A DNA stretch of 19,855 bases from Methanobacteriota archaeon (GTDB lineage Archaea; Thermoplasmatota; Thermoplasmata; RBG-16-68-12). The stretch spans positions 1-19,855 of the forward strand of contig VBMC01000142.1 of NCBI GenBank assembly GCA_005879015.1. The letters are read 5' to 3'. The position numbers were made by a program, and so were the translations under genes. Positions 14,515 to 19,855 of this stretch are shown piece after piece. Within the stretch, counting starts at the first letter, position 1, and each line of letters opens with the position of its first letter. The notes under the pieces were generated by a model. It was not told the DNA's origin and did not search any database. It saw nothing but the letters and a program-made list of their open reading frames with translations.

Positions 14515-15585
14515 GTGCGTATCCAGGAGCGGCCCTTCGGAGGATTCGCCCGCGGCGGCCTTCCCGTCGGTTGCCGCCAGTGCACGGACGGGGCGAAGAT
14601 GGTCCTTTTTGTCACGGGCATCTGTTCCTTCCATTGTTTCTACTGTCCCGTCTCGGACGAGAAGATGTACAAGGACGTCGTCTTCGCGGACGAGAAGCGC
14701 GTCACGCGGGACGAGGACGTCCTCGAGGAGGCCCGGGCCATCCGCGCGACAGGCGCTGGGATCACGGGCGGCGACCCCCTCGACGCCGTCGAACGGACAT
14801 GCCGGTACATCCGCCTCCTGAAGGCGGAGTTCGGCCCGACGTTCCACACCCACCTGTACACGATGTCCACGGACGCGGGCAAGATCCGCATGCTTGCGGA
14901 GGCGGGCCTCGACGAGATCCGTTTCCACGTCCCGCCGGGCCTCTGGTCCCGCGCCGCGGACAGCGCCTTCGTGGCCGCCTCACGCTTCGCCCGGTCCCTC
15001 GGCCTGACGGTCGGGATCGAGGTCCCCCTGATCCCGGAGCGGGAGGCGGACCTCGTCCGCCTGATCGAGTGGGCCGGGGCCGAGGGCCTCGCCTTCGTGA
15101 ACCTGAACGAGATGGAGTTCTCCGACGCGAACTTCCCGCGGATGAAGGTCCACGGGTACGAGATGAAGCACGAGCTCTCGTACGGCGTGAAGGGGGCCGA
15201 CCCGGTCGCCCTGCGGATCCTCGGACGCAAGTGGCCGACGACGGTCCACTATTGCACGAGCGGGTACAAGGACGGATGGCAGCTCCGATCGCGCATCAAA
15301 CGGCGGGCGGAGAACGTCGCGCGACCCTGGGAGGTCGTGACGGACGATGGGACGCTGGTCAAGGGAATCTTGGAAGGATCCGACCTCGAACCGCTGATGC
15401 GGGAGCTGGCGTCCACGCATCGGGTGCCGAAGGACCTCATGGGGCTCGACGACGTCCGGAAGAGGCTCGAGATCGCGCCGTGGATCCTCGAGGCGATCGC
15501 GCCGAGCCTCGGCCGTCCCGCGTTCCTCGTCGAGGAGTATCCGACCGCGGACGGCCTCGAGGTCGAACGGACTCGGCTGGCGTAG
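14515..15585 (+). CDS. Radical SAM protein, COG2108-like
   Basis: A 356-residue member of the radical SAM superfamily, related to pyruvate formate-lyase activating enzymes. The 4Fe-4S cysteines are C37-x3-C41-x2-C44 (CSFHCFYC). An extra pair C20-x2-C23 (GCRQC) and the block GAKMVLFVTG lie before it, the pattern I associate with archaeal COG2108 proteins. SAM-binding G-x-T-G-G-D is visible as AGITGGDPL, and the TIM-barrel core runs to about 240. A C-terminal module follows (VHYCTSGYKDGWQLRSRIKRRAENVARPWEVV). The substrate of the family is unknown. The frame opens much further upstream, but similarity begins here; GTG 14515 is in frame and matches the predicted leaderless transcript start. The 3' 149 nt are antisense to the convergent SNF2 partner gene. 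Confidence 0.88.
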   Translation: MRIQERPFGGFARGGLPVGCRQCTDGAKMVLFVTGICSFHCFYCPVSDEKMYKDVVFADEKRVTRDEDVLEEARAIRATGAGITGGDPLDAVERTCRYIRLLKAEFGPTFHTHLYTMSTDAGKIRMLAEAGLDEIRFHVPPGLWSRAADSAFVAASRFARSLGLTVGIEVPLIPEREADLVRLIEWAGAEGLAFVNLNEMEFSDANFPRMKVHGYEMKHELSYGVKGADPVALRILGRKWPTTVHYCTSGYKDGWQLRSRIKRRAENVARPWEVVTDDGTLVKGILEGSDLEPLMRELASTHRVPKDLMGLDDVRKRLEIAPWILEAIAPSLGRPAFLVEEYPTADGLEVERTRLA

Positions 15586-16564
15586 GCGGGCATCGGGCGC
15601 AACGCACCGCCCCCGCGTGCGGGATCCACGGCCCATCGATTCCGTGGCAAATGTCGCAGGCCAGGCCGTGCACACGACGAGACCAAGCGTCGACCGTCGC
15701 AGCGATCCCACGGCCATGCGGCAATCGCAGGCGGAGGAGGGCGGTAGGAACATGGATCGCGCGAATGGCGCACAGGGACGCCCTCGCCTTCGGATCGAAG
15801 CGCTCGAGGGTCTCCGCAAGACGGCGGTCTCTCTCCCCTCGGACCGCCCGCAGCAGGTCTTGCGATCCGTCGGGGTCGGCGGCTTGGATTTCCTCGATCG
15901 TCTGATCGAAGTAGCCGAAGATCCGGCGGACCTCTTCCTCCAGGAGACCGAGGCTCACGGCCCGGAAGGCACCAACCGCTTCGCGGGTCGTCTCACGAAG
16001 TTTCTCGGCGCCGAGACGATACGCGGTTTGCAGGTCCGGTTCGATCCGGGCCTCCGGAAGCGCCATCAGCCCGGAGTCCGCCATGGTCGGATCCACCTCC
16101 CATGCAGATCCGGTGGTCGGAGAGACCGCGATGAGGTGGAAGTGCTCTCGTTTCTCGTCGGACACCAGGGTCACGCGGAAGGACAACAGGAGGAGGACCG
16201 TTTGTCCAAGTTCAGCTGTCTCGAGGTGGACGCCTGTCTCGGACCCCAGACCTGCTTCGGACAACGAGCGTTCGATCCACCCCGCGCCGGGGGCCTCGAA
16301 CCGCGCGACGTCCCATTGCCCGCGGGAGGCCGCGAGGGCCACGATCCTCTCGAGGAAGTAGCTGCCCGGCGCGACGAGCTCCGCCTCGAAATCCCCCGTC
16401 CGGTCGGGATCGGAGGTGATCGCGAAGGTCGCAGGGACTTCGAGACCGGACCGAACGCGTTCAGGAGCGTGAATCCAGGACAACGGCTCGGCCTCCGACA
16501 CGGTCGCGCCCACGTCGGCGAGCGCGTCGAGGACGAACCGTCGCAACGCCTCCGCGTCGCTCAC
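15437..16564 (-). CDS. Partner of the SNF2 helicase, with C-terminal zinc ribbon (split RapA-like accessory region)
   Basis: A 375-residue protein whose ATG (16564) overlaps the helicase stop as ATGA, so the two are translationally coupled. I cannot name a family with certainty. Residues 30-95 (TFAITSDPDRTGDFEAELVAPGSYFLERIVALAASRG) and the helical stretch at 180-230 (AEKLRETTREAV...EEEVRRIFGYFDQTIEEI) recall the region that follows the helicase core in single-chain RapA/HepA-like proteins. A zinc ribbon is at C303-x2-C306 and C322-x2-C325. After residue 326 the chain becomes an Arg/Ser/Gly/Pro-rich low-complexity tail, exactly where it runs antisense to the radical SAM gene, so the tail is probably read-through after a lost stop rather than a folded domain. 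Confidence 0.75.
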   Translation of the reverse strand: MSDAEALRRFVLDALADVGATVSEAEPLSWIHAPERVRSGLEVPATFAITSDPDRTGDFEAELVAPGSYFLERIVALAASRGQWDVARFEAPGAGWIERSLSEAGLGSETGVHLETAELGQTVLLLLSFRVTLVSDEKREHFHLIAVSPTTGSAWEVDPTMADSGLMALPEARIEPDLQTAYRLGAEKLRETTREAVGAFRAVSLGLLEEEVRRIFGYFDQTIEEIQAADPDGSQDLLRAVRGERDRRLAETLERFDPKARASLCAIRAIHVPTALLRLRLPHGRGIAATVDAWSRRVHGLACDICHGIDGPWIPHAGAVRCARCPPTPAESVRPRGRPRSDTPRRGTRDGRGSARSPRGSTARSRASSGRRRAP

Positions 16565-18327
16565 GCGGGAACCTCGTCGCTCACGTCGCGGAGCACCTCG
16601 TCGTTCCGTTCCCGCATCGCGTCATATTGGTCGCGGGCCCGGACGAGCGCGTCCCCGAGCCGCCGCAAGGCGGCCCTCCGTTCCTCCGCTTGGCGAAGGG
16701 TCCAGATCTCCATCATCATGTCCTCGAAGGACCGCCGGTCGTCCAGGGTCCCTAGGATCAGGTCCAGCTCTCCGACGACGAGCTCGAACATGTGGATCTT
16801 CCGGTCGAGGAGTTCCATGAGATAGGCCTCGACCGTGTCCTGGGCCCACAGGTTCACGACGTGGACCTCGCGCTCCTGTCCGAGGCGATGCACGCGCCCG
16901 ATCCGCTGCTCGATCCGCAGGGGATTCCAGGGCAAGTCGTAGTTCACGACCGTCCGCGCGAACTGCAGGTTCCGGCCCTCACCGCCCGCCTCCGTGCTCA
17001 GAAAGATCTGGCCGTCCCCCCGGAACGCCTGGACAGCTGCGTCCTTCGCCGACGGCGGGAGCCCGCCGTGATAGACGACCACGCGATGCCCGTCGCGTTC
17101 GAGGACCCCTTTCAGGTACTGCATCGTCCGCAGGTACTGGGTGAAGACGAGCGCCTTTTCGTCCGAGGATCGAAGGAAGCCGGCGAGACGATCCGCCTTC
17201 ACGTTCGACGGGATCGCCCGGGCGTCGTCCCGCAGGGCCTCGAGCCGTCCCCGCTCCGCGGACCCGAAGAGCGGGCTTTGTGTCAGCCGATTCAGCGTCT
17301 CGGCGACCGCGAACGTGCTGCTCCCGATCTCCCGTTGCAGGACGATCAGGGTGAGCCGCGCGGCCCACGACATCCGTCCGGAGACCGACCAATAGGCATC
17401 GCGCACGAACTCCGTCACGTCGTCGTACAGGCGGCGTTCTCGGGGACTCAACCGGACGGGGAGGCTGTGCACGCGCCGGGGAGGGAGCGTGAACGCGATC
17501 CCGCGACGATTGCGCACCATCACGTCCCGGAGGCGGTCTCGCAATTCCGGCACGTGGGCCGGCACCCGCCCGTCCGCGCTCCCGACGTACCGTTCGACGA
17601 ACCGGTCGTACGTGTGCAAAGCGCCCGGCTTCAGGAGGCTGACCAGGTTGAACAGCTCGTCCATGTCATTCTGGACCGGGGTGGCGGTCAGGAGCAGCAT
17701 GTACTTCTTCGAGAGGCCGGCGACGAACCGCCAGTTCACGCTGAGCCGATTCTTGAGGCGATGGGCCTCGTCCACGATCACGAGGTCCCACGACGTCCGT
17801 TGGGCCAACGCACGGTGGGGGTCGCGCTTCGCGGTGTCGATCGACGCGATCAGGAACGGCCGACGTTCCCAGTCGCCAACGGATCGGAGGACCGCGAACG
17901 GCAACTCGAACTTCGATTCCATCTCCTCCCGCCATTGCCCCGTCAACGAGGCGGGCGTGAGGATCAGGGCCCGGCGGACGAGGCCCCGGATCGCATACTC
18001 CTTCAGGAGAAGCCCCGCCTCGATCGTCTTGCCGAGGCCCACCTCGTCCGCGAGAATCGCACGGCCTCGCATCTCGCGCAGGACGCGCAGGCATGTCCGC
18101 TCCTGGTGCGGATACCGGACGACGCCTCGCAGGGAGGGCCACGCCAGCAGGCGGTCGAACCCGTCGATGAGGGAGATCCGATGCACCTCGCCGTTGAGCC
18201 TCCATGCCCGAGGCCCGTCCCCCCGGGTGCGGAAGGCGCGAGCCAACAGGTCTGCGTCCGCATCGTCGAATTGCAGGGAAAGCGAGGCATCGTCGGGACG
18301 AGCGGCCTCGCTGGCGGGGAGGGACAT
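16561..18327 (-). CDS. SNF2-family DNA helicase/translocase, RapA/HepA-like
   Basis: A 588-residue superfamily 2 translocase. After a 70-residue N-terminal region, the first RecA lobe holds the Q-like RYPHQERTCLRVL, Walker A LADEVGLGKTIEAGL (D94-T101), DEAH (186-189), and motif III LLLTATPVQN (212-220). The second lobe holds KALVFTQYLRTMQYL (391-405), STEAGGEGRNLQFA and motif VI RIEQRIGRVHRLGQ (471-484). It ends with a helical segment rather than the long C-terminal part of full RapA. RapA recycles stalled RNA polymerase in bacteria; archaeal relatives are poorly studied. The next gene overlaps by ATGA and may supply the missing C-terminal region. The start at 18327 gives a plausible N-terminus; a 14-bp perfect palindrome lies 19-32 nt upstream. 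Confidence 0.93.
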   Translation of the reverse strand: MSLPASEAARPDDASLSLQFDDADADLLARAFRTRGDGPRAWRLNGEVHRISLIDGFDRLLAWPSLRGVVRYPHQERTCLRVLREMRGRAILADEVGLGKTIEAGLLLKEYAIRGLVRRALILTPASLTGQWREEMESKFELPFAVLRSVGDWERRPFLIASIDTAKRDPHRALAQRTSWDLVIVDEAHRLKNRLSVNWRFVAGLSKKYMLLLTATPVQNDMDELFNLVSLLKPGALHTYDRFVERYVGSADGRVPAHVPELRDRLRDVMVRNRRGIAFTLPPRRVHSLPVRLSPRERRLYDDVTEFVRDAYWSVSGRMSWAARLTLIVLQREIGSSTFAVAETLNRLTQSPLFGSAERGRLEALRDDARAIPSNVKADRLAGFLRSSDEKALVFTQYLRTMQYLKGVLERDGHRVVVYHGGLPPSAKDAAVQAFRGDGQIFLSTEAGGEGRNLQFARTVVNYDLPWNPLRIEQRIGRVHRLGQEREVHVVNLWAQDTVEAYLMELLDRKIHMFELVVGELDLILGTLDDRRSFEDMMMEIWTLRQAEERRAALRRLGDALVRARDQYDAMRERNDEVLRDVSDEVPA

Positions 18328-18345
18328 CGAGGGGGGATCCCTTCA

Positions 18346-18359
18346 CCTGCGATCGCAGG
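18346..18359. promoter_or_regulatory. Perfect 14-bp palindrome upstream of the SNF2 operon
   Basis: CCTGCGATCGCAGG is its own reverse complement. It lies 18 nt before the SNF2 start codon, in the short intergenic region 18328-18469. A weak AT element GGTTATCAAC (minus strand) about 30 nt further up is a possible TATA box, so the palindrome would sit just downstream of the start of transcription, where a dimeric repressor could act. Confidence 0.5.
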
Positions 18360-18469
18360 CAGCTCGAAAACGCGTGCGGCGTTGATAACCGTTGCGGCCC
18401 GCCGCGGTGCCGATGCAAGGCATCCTCCGCGGACGCGCAACAGGATTTCCCGCGCAGCCAGACCGTGGG

Positions 18470-19855
18470 TCACGGGTCGACGATGAGGGATGGGGCCGGC
18501 TTCTGGGCGTTCGTCCGCCGCCCGCGCAACATGGACGGGAGGATCGCGAGGGTGTTCAGCCCCGCGAGCCAAAGGTATGTCGTCTTGAGGCCTTGGGCGA
18601 ACAGAATCCGGTCCGCCTCCGAGATTCCCGTCCCGCCCGACGAGATGATGCGCGTCACGAGCGCGTAGGGCACGGTGAAGGTCGTGATCAGGATCGCGAG
18701 GTTCAAACTGATCGTGTAGCCGACGTTGAAGAAGGTCGCACGGAACCCGGAGGCGACGCCGCGTCGCACGGGCGGCACGGATCCCATGATCGAGCTGATG
18801 TTCGGCGACGCGAAGAAACCGAGGCCCGCGCCGAGCAGCATCATGTACACGACGAGCAACGGATATGGCGTGGACGCGTCGGTCGTGGAGAACAGAAACA
18901 GGGACAAGCTCGTGAGAGCCAGCCCCGTCGTCGTGAAGGGCAGGTGTCCATACTTGTCCGAGAGCCGTCCGCTCAACGGACCTGCCGCGAGGGTCGCGAT
19001 GTCCGTGGGAATGATCAGGAGGCCTGCCTCGAGCGGCTTCTTGTCGAGGACGAGCTGGAAATACAGGCTCAGCAGAAGGAGGACGGCGCCGAAAGCGATC
19101 GCGTTCAGAATCTGGGCGAGGAGGCCACCGGTGAACTCGCGGATGCGCAGGAGTTTCAGATCGAGGAGCGGATGGGGATGCCGCCGCTCCAGGAAGACGA
19201 AGGCCGAGAGGCCGGCGGCAGAGAGGGCGAGAAGGCCCGCGATCGTCGCGGCCTCCGATACGCCATACGCGGCGACGGTCAGCGCGAGGAGCAAGCTGAG
19301 GATGAACACGGTGAACGCGACGAAACCGCCCCAGTCGATCGGCGCCCCTCGTTCCAGTTTCGCCAACTCCCGGAGCCGGAAGTGGGCCCAGGCCGTCCCG
19401 AAAATCCCGATCGGGACGTTCACGTAGAACAGCGCGCGCCAGTCGAGGACGGAGAGGATGATCCCGCTGACGGTCAATCCCGCCATGGACCCCATCCGGA
19501 ACGCGACCTGGTTGATCCCGAGGGAGAGGCCGAGCTCCTCGGCTGGGGTCGCATCGACGATCATCGCCGCGCTGTTCGTGAACAGGATCGCGGATCCGAG
19601 GCCCTGCACCGCCCGGAACGCGATGACCTGGGCGGGGTTCACGGCGATGCCCGTGAGGAGGGAACCCAACGTGAAGACGCCAAAGCCACTCGTGTACAGC
19701 TTCACCCGGCCGGTAATGTCCGAGACGCGGCCGATCAGGAGGAGCGCGACCGTGCTCCCAAGGACGTACGCTTGGGTGATCCAGATCGCCTGCTCCGGGT
19801 CCGCATGGAGGCTCGCGGCGACCTGCGGGAGCCCGATGATCACGATGCGCGAGTC
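18470..19855 (-). CDS. MFS multidrug exporter, DHA2-type, N-terminus cut by window edge
   Basis: The frame is open to the right edge and the gene continues beyond it; at least 461 codons plus stop are seen. The visible start (DSRIVIIGLPQVAASL) lies in the first transmembrane segment of DHA2-family transporters. Then come ITQAYVLGSTVALLLIGRVSDITGR (loop 2-3 motif A) and the TM5 region ending DWRALFYVNVPIG, a hallmark of the 14-TM DHA2 group. Many hydrophobic helices follow to about residue 440. The family exports drugs, dyes or metabolites with proton antiport; the substrate is not predictable. The apparent GTG at 19843 is not a real start because similarity extends upstream of it. No regulator of it lies within the window. 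Confidence 0.9.
   Translation of the reverse strand, partial: DSRIVIIGLPQVAASLHADPEQAIWITQAYVLGSTVALLLIGRVSDITGRVKLYTSGFGVFTLGSLLTGIAVNPAQVIAFRAVQGLGSAILFTNSAAMIVDATPAEELGLSLGINQVAFRMGSMAGLTVSGIILSVLDWRALFYVNVPIGIFGTAWAHFRLRELAKLERGAPIDWGGFVAFTVFILSLLLALTVAAYGVSEAATIAGLLALSAAGLSAFVFLERRHPHPLLDLKLLRIREFTGGLLAQILNAIAFGAVLLLLSLYFQLVLDKKPLEAGLLIIPTDIATLAAGPLSGRLSDKYGHLPFTTTGLALTSLSLFLFSTTDASTPYPLLVVYMMLLGAGLGFFASPNISSIMGSVPPVRRGVASGFRATFFNVGYTISLNLAILITTFTVPYALVTRIISSGGTGISEADRILFAQGLKTTYLWLAGLNTLAILPSMLRGRRTNAQKPAPSLIVDP

Noticed and set aside
15437..18327. Antiphage system of the DISARM type, because of the SNF2 helicase
   Set aside because: No methyltransferase, DrmA/B/C or nuclease gene is beside it; motifs look RapA-like and the partner has no nuclease motif.

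Overview
The window looks like a chromosomal piece of a GC-rich euryarchaeal genome, most likely a heterotrophic member of the Thermoplasmatota or a relative. The archaeal signs are RNA polymerase subunit K (rpoK), a two-domain CDC48/VAT AAA+ ATPase, a mevalonate kinase, an archaeal-type coiled-coil protein (COG1340-like), a COG2108-like radical SAM protein, and AT-rich TATA-type promoters. I see no rRNA, tRNA, CRISPR array, IS element or phage gene. The lineage is inferred from gene content only.

Layout. (1) 1-1919, minus: a winged-helix regulator followed 4 nt later by a KaiC/RAD55-like protein with degenerate ATPase motifs and a zinc ribbon; the latter runs off the left edge. (2) 2239-7441, plus: rpoK, an Hsp20 with a clear TATA box, CDC48 running in frame into a mevalonate kinase that lacks its N-terminus, then a HutI imidazolonepropionase broken by a frameshift and a short internal loss. 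(3) 7491-11898, minus: a tightly packed four-gene operon of secreted three-repeat protein, KsgA/Dim1, coiled-coil protein and sugar-1-phosphate nucleotidylyltransferase. (4) 11986-12857, plus: a small membrane zinc-finger protein and an SRPBCC/AHSA1 protein. (5) 12809-14038, minus: a thiolase whose 3' end overlaps the SRPBCC gene. (6) 14171-15585, plus: a small unknown protein bracketed by a 22-bp repeat, then the radical SAM protein, probably leaderless with GTG start. (7) 15437-18327, minus: a RapA-like SNF2 helicase and an overlapping partner with a zinc ribbon, which looks like a split RapA. (8) 18470 to the right edge, minus: a DHA2-type MFS exporter, N-terminally cut by the window.

How the genes work together. 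Region 2 mixes protein quality control (Hsp20, CDC48), transcription (RpoK), isoprenoid lipid synthesis (mevalonate kinase) and histidine catabolism (HutI). The operon in region 3 joins rRNA modification with a cell-surface protein and sugar activation for glycoconjugates. Thiolase and HutI suggest an amino-acid or fatty-acid using heterotroph.

The points that most deserve a second look are the CDC48-mevalonate kinase fusion and the broken hutI (two losses of similar size within about 1.1 kb: biology or assembly?), the repeat-bracketed 84-residue gene at 14171, and the split SNF2 pair with a perfect 14-bp palindrome before its start.
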